Shown in pieces: positions 37,861 to 45,088 of a stretch of 50,080 nucleotides of DNA. Location: assembly GCA_946617625.1 (NCBI GenBank), contig CAMOKF010000006.1, positions 1 through 50,080 on the forward strand, given 5' to 3'. Under the pieces are notes generated by a model. That model did no database searches and was not told the DNA's origin. It was given only the letters and a program-made list of their open reading frames with translations. The position numbers were made by a program, and so were the translations under genes. Within the stretch, counting starts at the first letter, position 1. Each line of letters starts with the position of its first letter. The stretch comes from an uncultured Bacillota bacterium (GTDB lineage Bacteria > Bacillota_I > Bacilli_A > RF39 > UBA660).

Positions 37861-38479
37861 TGTTATATTGATAGAGGATTATTTAGATGAGTTATTTCCT
37901 GATCCTAAATGTGAGTTAATATATCATAATGATTATCAGTTATTAATTGCAATTATGTTAAGTGCTCAATCTACTGATAAGAGAGTTAATACGGTTACTC
38001 CTATTTTGTTTAGTAAATATAAAAATTTAAAGGAATTGAGTGAAGCTAATATTAATGATTTGGAAGATATTATTCATTCAGTAGGCTCTTATCATAAAAA
38101 GAGCATCTATACTAAAGAAATAGCTAATATTTTGTATAATGATTATGGAGGAGTAGTTCCAACAGATAGAGATGTATTGGAAAACTTACCTGGTATTGGT
38201 AGAAAAACAGTTAATGTATTTTTAAGTGAATATTATAATTATCCAGCAATAGCTGTTGATACTCATGTTGATAGAGTTTCTAAAAGGCTTAAATTAGCTT
38301 ATTTAAAAGATGATGTTTTGAGCGTAGAGAAGAAGCTTCAAAAGAAATTTAAAAAGGATAAGTGGTCTAAAAGACATCTTCAATTAGTTCTTTTTGGTAG
38401 ATATTATTGTAAAGCAGTTAAACCAGAATGTTTGAATTGCAAATTAAAAGAAATTTGTCGTGAAAAAAAACACTTCTAA
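37853..38479 (+). CDS. nth: Endonuclease III
   Basis: DNA glycosylase/AP lyase removing oxidised pyrimidines. 208 residues. The helix-hairpin-helix motif LPGIGRKTVNVF (about 110-121) carries the catalytic lysine, and VDTHVDRVSKRL (about 135-146) the catalytic aspartate. The four cysteines of the [4Fe-4S] loop are complete with spacing C-x6-C-x2-C-x5-C at the C-terminus (CKAVKPECLNCKLKEIC). It overlaps dnaD by eight bases. ATG 37853 is preferred to TTG 37850. Confidence 0.97.
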   Translation: MSNVILIEDYLDELFPDPKCELIYHNDYQLLIAIMLSAQSTDKRVNTVTPILFSKYKNLKELSEANINDLEDIIHSVGSYHKKSIYTKEIANILYNDYGGVVPTDRDVLENLPGIGRKTVNVFLSEYYNYPAIAVDTHVDRVSKRLKLAYLKDDVLSVEKKLQKKFKKDKWSKRHLQLVLFGRYYCKAVKPECLNCKLKEICREKKHF

Positions 38480-38494
38480 TTGAAGTGTTTTTAT
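38464..38494. terminator. Bidirectional terminator between nth and ponA
   Basis: AAAACACTTC (38467-38476) pairs with GAAGTGTTTT (38482-38491), with A-rich and T-rich flanks on either side. It overlaps the nth stop. Confidence 0.85.
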
Positions 38495-41124
38495 TATGGA
38501 TTAGTTTGAGTTTGATCTTCTTCTTCGCCTTTAGGCTGTTCTTCTTCGGCTTTTGGCTTTTCTTCTACAGGTTCTTTTACTGTTATTTCTGCACCTTCAC
38601 TCTTAATTCCACTATATCCTTTATATGTTGCAACTATTTTATATGTACCAAATTCATTTGTTGCTGTATAAGTTGTTTTATCAGTCCATGTTAATAGTTT
38701 GTTATTTAAGTAAACATTATATCCAAATGTTCCATATTTCTCTTTTGCATATACTCCAGGATCAACTGCGTTCCATGTTAATGTTATTTTCTTAGTTGTT
38801 TTATCAACACTAGCTTTTAGACCTGAAGGCCCACTTAATGTAGCATCTCCATATTCTGTTTCTGTAGGTTCAGTACCTTTTTTGAAATATTCATATACTG
38901 CGTTAGTTCCTGGACCAGCTAATTTTGCAGGATTAGATCCTTGAGCAACTCCAACTTTTGTAACGCTAGATGGTTGTTGGAATGACTCTCTATCTGATTC
39001 TATAGCACCAGAGTTAACTAATGCTCTGTATAATCTATCTTTTTGAATTGTTGCTGGTACATTGTGTAATACATATCCTTCGGCAACTGATTCTTTTGTT
39101 GTATTATCATATCCATACCACATACCCATAGTAGTTTTTGTTGAATATCCTATAACCCATGAATCTCTTATTGCATCTCCAGGCATATTTAAATTATTCA
39201 TTGTTATTTCATCAAAGTTTGTTGTACCTGTTTTACATGCTATGTTTTTTGGAGTTCCATCTGTTAAAGCAACATCTTGTAATACACTTGATATCATAAA
39301 TGCTGTTGCATCTGACATAACTCTTACTTTTTCACCTTCATGTTCTTTTATTTCTCCTGTTGATCTAAATTCTATTTTCTTAACACTGTATGGTTGATTA
39401 TAATATCCTCCATTAGAGAATGCTGCATAGGCAGCTGCCATTTGTAGTGGAGATACTCCAGTAAATGCTCCTATTGCATGAGCTTCGTGAATTCTTCCGT
39501 TTTCTATTTCTGGTGTAATTCCTAATGATGTTACAAATTCTACAATTTTTTCATTATCTACTTGTTGGAATGCTTTTAATGCAGGTATATTTCTTGATGT
39601 TGATAGTGCTCTTCTTAATGTAATTGTTCCGTAGTATCCACCATCCCAGTTTTTAATTGATCTTCCATTTGAATAGTGATATGGTGCATCATCAAATAAT
39701 GTATATGTTGACCAATCATTATATTCAATTCCTGGACCGTAATCAAATAATGGTTTAGCAGTACTTCCTGGTTGTCTCTTAATTTGTACAGCATAGTTAT
39801 AACTATTTATTCCAGTTCTATTTCTACCTGTACCGATAGCTAGAATAGCACCAGTCTCTGATTCAAGAACGGCTACTCCAGTTTGTACTTTATCATCTAT
39901 CCATGAATAAGCTTCTCCACTTAATACTCTGTCGACTGCATCTTGTTTTGATCTATCTAAGTTTGTATATACTTTTAATGATGTTGTATAAGCGTTAACC
40001 TTATATGTATCTTTAATTTCTTTAACTACTGTATCAATATAACCTTGATATTGATTAGCTTGTTCTTCTACTGTATCTATTAATGATTCTACTGGTATAG
40101 AATTAGCTAACTTTTCTTCTTCACTTGTAATGTATCCATGGCGTCTCATTAAGTAAAGAACTGTTTTTCTTCTTGCTTCTGCATTTTCTGGATGTGTATC
40201 TGGTTTATAGTATGATGGAGATTTAAACATTCCAGCTATAATTGCTGCTTCACTTAAGTTTAACTCTGATACTGTCTTTCCAAAGTAGTGTTCACTAGCT
40301 TCTTCAACTCCATATATGTTTCCACCTAAATAGTGGTTATTTACATAAAACTCTATTATATCTTCTTTAGTATAATTCTTTTCTAACTTAAATACTGATA
40401 AATAGATATCTTCAAACTTTCTTATTATACCTGCAGTACCCTCATCTGCTTTTGCATCTGTTATTTTATTTTTTACAACTTGCATTGATAGAGTAGAGGC
40501 ACCACCAGCACTTCTATTACCAGCTAATTGTCCTAGAGTTGCTTTTAAGAATCTTGGAGCATCAAATCCATTATGTTGGAAGAATCTTGAGTCTTCTGTT
40601 GCTACTATTGCATCTATTAATACTTCAGGTAATTCTTCGTATGAAACTTTTTCTCTCATTTCAGAACCTAATTTAGCAAATTCATTTCCATCTTTATCAT
40701 ATAGAGTAGTTGTCTCTTTAGTATTAAGATCTTTTTCTCTTTCAGCATATAATGGATCAGCAATAGACTTAATATAGAATAGGAATGCTGCAAATATTCC
40801 CATTACAATAATAAATCCTGTTAATACTAACATTATTAATACTGTAATTATTTTCTTTTTGCTTTTTCCTCTTAGTTTAAGTATTACAAATAAAATGAAT
40901 AATAGGAAACCTAATACAAATGCTGCTCCTAGAGCTCCTATAGTTCCAATTTTTAAGTAAGCTAGGATTACTAATGCTATATAGAGAACTAAAGTTATTA
41001 ATAATATCGTGTTCTTTCTTTTTAATTTTTTCTTATTGTATACTCTTCCTTTAATGTTTTTTATATTTGTTTTTTGATTTTTAGGAGAATATTTTACCCT
41101 TTTTCTTTTTATTTCTTTTTTCAT
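38494..41124 (-). CDS. ponA: Bifunctional class A penicillin-binding protein (PBP1A/PonA)
   Basis: Glycosyltransferase and transpeptidase that polymerises and cross-links peptidoglycan. 876 residues: a basic cytoplasmic N-terminus (1-38), three hydrophobic helices (about 39-60, 62-83 and 92-117), then a GT51 domain with EDSRFFQHNG (about 177-186) and GGASTLSMQVVKN. The transpeptidase has GSTAKP (about 451-456, nucleophile Ser), SRN near 513 and KTGT near 630. An Fn3-like module (about 775-850) and a Glu/Pro-rich tail end the protein. Ordinary PBP1A has one membrane helix, so the two extra helices are unusual. The start overlaps the recU stop (ATGA), the conserved recU-ponA pair. Confidence 0.96.
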   Translation of the reverse strand: MKKEIKRKRVKYSPKNQKTNIKNIKGRVYNKKKLKRKNTILLITLVLYIALVILAYLKIGTIGALGAAFVLGFLLFILFVILKLRGKSKKKIITVLIMLVLTGFIIVMGIFAAFLFYIKSIADPLYAEREKDLNTKETTTLYDKDGNEFAKLGSEMREKVSYEELPEVLIDAIVATEDSRFFQHNGFDAPRFLKATLGQLAGNRSAGGASTLSMQVVKNKITDAKADEGTAGIIRKFEDIYLSVFKLEKNYTKEDIIEFYVNNHYLGGNIYGVEEASEHYFGKTVSELNLSEAAIIAGMFKSPSYYKPDTHPENAEARRKTVLYLMRRHGYITSEEEKLANSIPVESLIDTVEEQANQYQGYIDTVVKEIKDTYKVNAYTTSLKVYTNLDRSKQDAVDRVLSGEAYSWIDDKVQTGVAVLESETGAILAIGTGRNRTGINSYNYAVQIKRQPGSTAKPLFDYGPGIEYNDWSTYTLFDDAPYHYSNGRSIKNWDGGYYGTITLRRALSTSRNIPALKAFQQVDNEKIVEFVTSLGITPEIENGRIHEAHAIGAFTGVSPLQMAAAYAAFSNGGYYNQPYSVKKIEFRSTGEIKEHEGEKVRVMSDATAFMISSVLQDVALTDGTPKNIACKTGTTNFDEITMNNLNMPGDAIRDSWVIGYSTKTTMGMWYGYDNTTKESVAEGYVLHNVPATIQKDRLYRALVNSGAIESDRESFQQPSSVTKVGVAQGSNPAKLAGPGTNAVYEYFKKGTEPTETEYGDATLSGPSGLKASVDKTTKKITLTWNAVDPGVYAKEKYGTFGYNVYLNNKLLTWTDKTTYTATNEFGTYKIVATYKGYSGIKSEGAEITVKEPVEEKPKAEEEQPKGEEEDQTQTNP

Positions 41125-41702
41125 TTTGTACCTCCAATAATTTGATCGACTATTTTTAAATAATCAACTCTTGGGTTGTAACCATCTTTTATTAAATATC
41201 CTTTTTGTTTAAAATAATCTAATTCTATAGATTTTCTTTCATTGTTATCTAAGTAATCAATAAAATCTTCTGTCCTTAATAAGTAAGTTAAATTTAATGA
41301 TGTAAATCTAACTATTAGGAAAGATATACCTTTATGTCTTACTATGTTTTCTAGATGTTTTATTTGGTGTGGATGTATATTACTTAATGCAAATGAAGTT
41401 TTACTTTGAGTTTCTTTTGCTTCAAAGTCAATATAATATCCTTTATATATACCATTATAATCTGTGGTAGATGGAACTGCAAAGAAAGCTTCTTTTATTA
41501 CTGTTTTATCTCTTGATGGATAATCCACTTTAGTTATTTTAATAGGGGTAGGCTTCTTATATATATATGCTTTATCTATACTTCTATAATATTCATTAGT
41601 TTGATTTAATTCATCTTCTAAATTCATACCTCTATTTTTATGACTTGTTGGAGTAGATTCTACACTTGTAGCTTTTTTCTTTATACCATTTGGGTAGTTC
41701 AT
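41121..41702 (-). CDS. recU: Holliday junction resolvase RecU
   Basis: 193 residues. Family motifs: NRGMNLEDELNQTNEYY near the N-terminus, the metal-binding STTDYNGIYKGYYIDFEAKET (split over about 78-98, with the Asp, Glu and Lys of the nuclease active site) and HQIKHLENIVRHKGISFLIVRF. RecU cuts four-way DNA junctions and modulates RecA during repair and chromosome segregation. It is co-transcribed with ponA. The basic N-terminal tail before residue 22 is typical of Gram-positive RecU. TGA is used as the stop. Confidence 0.95.
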   Translation of the reverse strand: MNYPNGIKKKATSVESTPTSHKNRGMNLEDELNQTNEYYRSIDKAYIYKKPTPIKITKVDYPSRDKTVIKEAFFAVPSTTDYNGIYKGYYIDFEAKETQSKTSFALSNIHPHQIKHLENIVRHKGISFLIVRFTSLNLTYLLRTEDFIDYLDNNERKSIELDYFKQKGYLIKDGYNPRVDYLKIVDQIIGGTK

Positions 41703-41835
41703 CTAATCACCTATGTTTAATTATACTATATATATAATATTTTTTCTATATAAATATTATAAGTATTTTTTTCTGTTTATTTGTCGATTATATTGAATAA
41801 TTTTTTAGATTTATTAAGATGTTATTGGTGATAAA

Positions 41836-41952
41836 ATGAATACTTGTGAAATACTAAAGATATTAAATGAAATGTCTATTAAAGCAAATAATGCTTGCTT
41901 AAAGCTTGATTTCTATTATATAATAACAGGGTTACCAATTGACAAAAAATAG
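41836..41952 (+). CDS. Possible 38-residue small protein upstream of gpsB
   Basis: ATG at 41836 opens a 38-codon reading frame ending TAG at 41950-41952, with GGTGAT upstream in the same context as the gpsB ribosome-binding region (TTGGTGATAA before each). The product starts MNTCEILKILNEMSIKANNA and has two cysteines. It is the only readable content of the roughly 290-base gap between recU and gpsB apart from the promoter that overlaps its end. No homologue is known to me; it may be noncoding leader. Confidence 0.3.
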   Translation: MNTCEILKILNEMSIKANNACLKLDFYYIITGLPIDKK

Positions 41953-41969
41953 TTATAATGCAATAATAT
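41939..41969 (+). promoter_or_regulatory. Promoter of gpsB (and rnpB)
   Basis: TTGACA at 41939-41944 and a -10 region within 41962-41969 (AATAAT at 17 bases, TAATAT at 19 bases), followed about 30 bases later by the gpsB start. Because rnpB begins at the gpsB stop, this promoter may serve both. Confidence 0.6.
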
Positions 41970-41995
41970 TGTTATAGTTAGGGATTGGTGATAAT

Positions 41996-42346
41996 ATGTA
42001 TCAGAATAAGATTTCTCTTATGCCACAGGATATTTTAAAGAAAGAGTTTAAAATAGATACTCGTGGATATCGTTTGAAAGAGGTTGATCAGTTTTTAGAT
42101 ATAATTATTGGTGATTATGAGCAATTTTTAAATATTATCAATGGTTTAGAAAAAGAAAAAGCTGATTTACTTGCTGAGATAATGTCATTAAAGCAAGAAT
42201 TACGTAATTCTCAATTAAGTGCAGAAGTAGCTCGTAGTTCAGAAGTTCCTGAAATGACTAATGTTGATATTATACGTAGAGTATCTCAACTAGAGAAGAC
42301 TGTATATGGTAATAAGAGTGAATTAGAGAATAAAGATGAGGAATAA
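41996..42346 (+). CDS. gpsB: Cell division protein GpsB
   Basis: 116 residues of the DivIVA/GpsB family. The N-terminal lipid- and partner-binding domain shows MPQDILKKEFKIDTRGYRLKEVDQFLD (within residues 9-35), then a coiled coil to about residue 72 and a short C-terminal trimerisation part with NVDIIRRVSQLEKTVYG. GpsB moves between septum and side wall, binds the cytoplasmic tail of PBP1 and EzrA, and co-ordinates wall synthesis; partners PonA and EzrA are encoded in this window. It is immediately followed by rnpB, as in Bacillus. Confidence 0.95.
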   Translation: MYQNKISLMPQDILKKEFKIDTRGYRLKEVDQFLDIIIGDYEQFLNIINGLEKEKADLLAEIMSLKQELRNSQLSAEVARSSEVPEMTNVDIIRRVSQLEKTVYGNKSELENKDEE

Positions 42347-42701
42347 ACAATATATATAGACAAACGCTGGAATCTTTAAGATTCTTGAGGAAAGTCCATG
42401 CTAGCACAGACCTGTAATGGCTGTAGTGTTCGTGCTAAGGGAATAAATAACCTTAGGTAGCTTTGCTAACGGCAGTTAATAAACCTAAGTCTTTTGATAT
42501 GGTTTATCTATAAAGTGCCACAGTGACGATGCTTTTGGAAACGAAAGAGTGAAACGTGGTAAACCCCGCGAGCTAGAAACCCAAATTTGGTAGGGGAGTC
42601 TTAACGAAAGAATTAAAATGGAGTTAAGGACTGAGTAATCGGTAGATAAATGTTTGTTGCTTCGCAAGAAGTACAGAACATGGCTTATTTATATATTGTT
42701 A
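42346..42701 (+). ncRNA. rnpB: RNase P RNA (bacterial class B)
   Basis: The conserved 5' core GAGGAAAGTCCATGCTAGCA (about 42387-42406), the internal AGAGTGAAACG / GGTAAACCCCGCGAG region (about 42547-42572) and the 3' core ACAGAACATGGCTTA (about 42673-42687) are all present in the right order. The ends AACAATATAT (42346-42355) and ATATATTGTT (42691-42700) pair to form P1. The length of about 355 bases and helices like those of Bacillus subtilis indicate type B. It is the catalytic RNA that removes tRNA 5' leaders. It abuts the gpsB stop codon and ends 20 bases before the rodZ-like gene. Confidence 0.97.
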
Positions 42702-42720
42702 TAAACTAGTGAGGTGAATT

Positions 42721-43194
42721 ATGAAAGATTTAGGTGCGTATTTAAAACGTGTTAGAGTATCTAATGGTGTTAATATTGCAGAAGCTGCAGAAGACCTAGA
42801 ACTTTCTGTTGCTGAACTAGAAAATATAGAAGCTGGTAATGTAAAAGCATTTAAAGATTTATATGATTTAAAGGAATATATTAAATTATATTCAAAATAT
42901 TTGGGATTAAATTCTGATAAAGTAGTTGATGAATTTAATAATTTTTTATTTGATCATACTTCAAAAATATCTTTAGATGATATTAAGAATGCTCAAGCAA
43001 AAGAAAAAGTAGAAGAAGAATTAAATAAGGTTAGATCTCCTTATACTATTCCTGTAAAAGAAAAGTCTTATGCATTACCTATTTTTTTAATAGCAGTATT
43101 AGTTTTATTAATAATATTAATTGCTATTTATGTAGTTGTGAATTCTATTCACGATGTTCCTATTAGAGTAGATGAATTATTAATAATAAAGTAA
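42721..43194 (+). CDS. RodZ-like helix-turn-helix membrane protein
   Basis: 157 residues. The N-terminal HTH_25-type domain (about 1-75: LGAYLKRVRVSNGVNIAEAA, then ELSVAELENIEAGN) is followed by a linker and one membrane helix (about 119-140) with a very short outside tail. RodZ connects MreB to the wall elongation machinery; the long beta-rich periplasmic domain of Proteobacteria is missing, as in many Firmicutes. Position before pgsA and recA is that of Bacillus ymfM, supporting the assignment. Start behind GAGGTG. Confidence 0.85.
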   Translation: MKDLGAYLKRVRVSNGVNIAEAAEDLELSVAELENIEAGNVKAFKDLYDLKEYIKLYSKYLGLNSDKVVDEFNNFLFDHTSKISLDDIKNAQAKEKVEEELNKVRSPYTIPVKEKSYALPIFLIAVLVLLIILIAIYVVVNSIHDVPIRVDELLIIK

Positions 43195-43207
43195 GGAGGA
43201 GTTATTC

Positions 43208-43813
43208 ATGAATTTACCTACTAAGTTAACAGTTTTAAGACTTATTTTATCTGGGTTCATAATTTTTATTTTATGTTTTCCATTTTATATGTTTGGTGTA
43301 AAATTTCCAATTCTTTATGTAGGAGGAGTTGGAATGGATATTAAATATTTAATATCTGGTGTTATATTTATAATTGCTAGTTTTACAGATTATTTAGATG
43401 GTTATTTAGCTAGAAAAAATAATCAAGTAACTGATACTGGTAAAATGTTAGATGCTATTGCTGATAAAGTACTTGTAAACTCTGTTTTAATTATTTTAGC
43501 AGCTCATGCATTTATTAATGTAATTATTCCAGTTGTAATAGTTTTAAGAGATATAGTTGTAAATGCTATTAAGATGGAAGCAGCTAGTAAGGGTAAAGTA
43601 GTAGCTGCAATTAAATCAGGAAAATATAAGACAGCTACACTTATGGTTGGTACTGTTTTAACATTCTTCTATAATTTACCATTTGAAATTATGTTTAAGA
43701 ATCCTATTAATGTTTCTGGTTTCTTATTATATATAGCTGTTATTTTATCTATTATCTCTGCAATACAATATTTTAATTTAAATAAAAATATTATTTTTGG
43801 AGAAAAAGAATAA
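43208..43813 (+). CDS. pgsA: CDP-diacylglycerol-glycerol-3-phosphate 3-phosphatidyltransferase
   Basis: Makes phosphatidylglycerol phosphate from CDP-diacylglycerol. 201 residues with four to six membrane helices. The CDP-alcohol phosphotransferase motif D-x2-D-G-x2-A-R-x8-G-x3-D-x3-D is complete, beginning at DYLDGYLARKN (about 59-69) and ending at GKMLDAIADK (about 78-87). N-terminus NLPTKLTVLRLILS is typical. It has AGGAGG as ribosome-binding site, lies 13 bases after the rodZ-like gene and is followed by a strong terminator. The cinA gene found between pgsA and recA in Bacillus is absent. Confidence 0.95.
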   Translation: MNLPTKLTVLRLILSGFIIFILCFPFYMFGVKFPILYVGGVGMDIKYLISGVIFIIASFTDYLDGYLARKNNQVTDTGKMLDAIADKVLVNSVLIILAAHAFINVIIPVVIVLRDIVVNAIKMEAASKGKVVAAIKSGKYKTATLMVGTVLTFFYNLPFEIMFKNPINVSGFLLYIAVILSIISAIQYFNLNKNIIFGEKE

Positions 43814-43831
43814 TTTAGGTTTGATTGAGAT

Positions 43832-43868
43832 TAAAAAAGCATTTTTTCATAAATGCTTTTTATTTTTT
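43832..43868 (+). terminator. Intrinsic terminator after pgsA
   Basis: AAAAAGCATTT pairs with AAATGCTTTTT around TTTCAT, followed by ATTTTTTT. Confidence 0.9.
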
Positions 43869-43894
43869 TAAGAAAAAAATGTTATAAAAATAAT

Positions 43895-43947
43895 AAAACA
43901 CATGTTCGAAAAAAAGTATTGCATTTTAGAAAATACTATTATACAAT
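43895..43947 (+). promoter_or_regulatory. recA promoter with a possible LexA box
   Basis: TTGCAT (43919-43924), 17-base spacer, TACAAT (43942-43947) form the promoter. Upstream, AAAAC-ACAT-GTTCG (43895-43908) matches eight of ten positions of the Firmicute SOS box CGAAC-N4-GTTCG. A LexA gene is not in the window, so control is inferred. Confidence 0.6.
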
Positions 43948-43980
43948 TAATGTGTAAGTTATTTAGCTAGGAGGGTTTTT

Positions 43981-45024
43981 ATGAAAGCTGTAGAAAAAGA
44001 TGTGTCTAAAGATAAAGCTTTAGAACAAGTTTTAAACGATATTGAAAAACAATTCGGTAAAGGTTCTATCATGAAGTTAGGTGATAATAAACATATGAAA
44101 GTAGATGTTTGTTCAAGTGGTAGTTTATCGCTTGATATTGCATTAGGTGTTGGTGGTTATCCTAGAGGTAGAATTATTGAAATATATGGTCCTGAATCAA
44201 GTGGTAAAACTACTTTTGCTTTACAAGCAATTGCAGAACATCAAAAATTAGGTGGAAGAGCTGCATTTATTGATGCAGAACATGCACTAGATCCTGAATA
44301 TGCTTCTCGTATTGGTGTTAATATTGATGAGTTATTATTATCTCAACCTGATACTGGAGAACAAGCTTTAGAAATATGTGATGCTTTAGTTAGAAGTCAA
44401 GCTATAAGTATAATTGTAATAGACTCTGTTGCTGCATTAGTTCCACAAGCTGAAATTGATGGTGAGATGGGAGATTCTCATGTAGGATTACAAGCTAGAC
44501 TTATGTCTCAAGCTTTGAGAAAGTTATCTGGTACTATTAGTAAGACAAATACTACTTGTATTTTTATAAATCAATTACGTGAAAAAGTTGGGGTTATGTT
44601 TGGTAATCCTGAGACTACTCCAGGTGGAAGAGCACTTAAGTTCTATTCTTCTGTTAGACTTGAAATTAGACGTAGTGAACAATTGAAAATGGGTGAGGGT
44701 ATAGTTGGTAATAGAACAAATATCAAAGTTGTTAAAAACAAAGTTGCTCCTCCATTTAAAACAGCTACTGTAGACATAATGTATGGTGAAGGTGTTTCTC
44801 ATGAAGGAGAAATTGTAGATTTAGCTACAGAAGCTGGTATCCTTGAAAAGAGTGGTGCATGGTATGCATATCAAGGTGAGAAATTAGGTCAAGGTAAAGA
44901 AAACGTTAAATTGATGTTAAAAGAAAATGCTGAACTAAAGGATGAGCTTGAAAAGAAAGTTCGTGAATACTATGATATTTCTTTAGATAAAGATTCTAAG
45001 AAGGAGAAAGAAGATAAAAAGTAG
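43981..45024 (+). CDS. recA: Recombinase RecA
   Basis: 347 residues. The P-loop [12 protein letters not shown] (about 70-81), MKLGD near the N-terminus, [20 protein letters not shown] covering Walker B and the L1 loop, and [20 protein letters not shown] (L2 loop region) identify RecA. It forms filaments on single-stranded DNA, exchanges strands and stimulates LexA self-cleavage. The lysine-rich acidic C-terminus ([11 protein letters not shown]) is usual. Start after AGGAGGG. Own promoter and terminator. Confidence 0.99.
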   Translation: MKAVEKDVSKDKALEQVLNDIEKQFGKGSIMKLGDNKHMKVDVCSSGSLSLDIALGVGGYPRGRIIEIYGPESSGKTTFALQAIAEHQKLGGRAAFIDAEHALDPEYASRIGVNIDELLLSQPDTGEQALEICDALVRSQAISIIVIDSVAALVPQAEIDGEMGDSHVGLQARLMSQALRKLSGTISKTNTTCIFINQLREKVGVMFGNPETTPGGRALKFYSSVRLEIRRSEQLKMGEGIVGNRTNIKVVKNKVAPPFKTATVDIMYGEGVSHEGEIVDLATEAGILEKSGAWYAYQGEKLGQGKENVKLMLKENAELKDELEKKVREYYDISLDKDSKKEKEDKK

Positions 45025-45050
45025 AAAGTTTAAAACTTTCTATTTTTTTT
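45022..45050 (+). terminator. Intrinsic terminator after recA
   Basis: TAGAAAGTT (45022-45030) pairs with AACTTTCTA (45034-45042) and runs into eight T residues. Confidence 0.9.
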
Positions 45051-45088
45051 AATTTATATTATAATTGGTATGATAGGAGGTATATGCT

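Noticed and set aside
38485-38694. Plus-strand Phe/Cys-rich frame over the 3' end of ponA
   Set aside because: It reads the reverse of the Glu/Pro-rich PonA tail and overlaps the bidirectional terminator.
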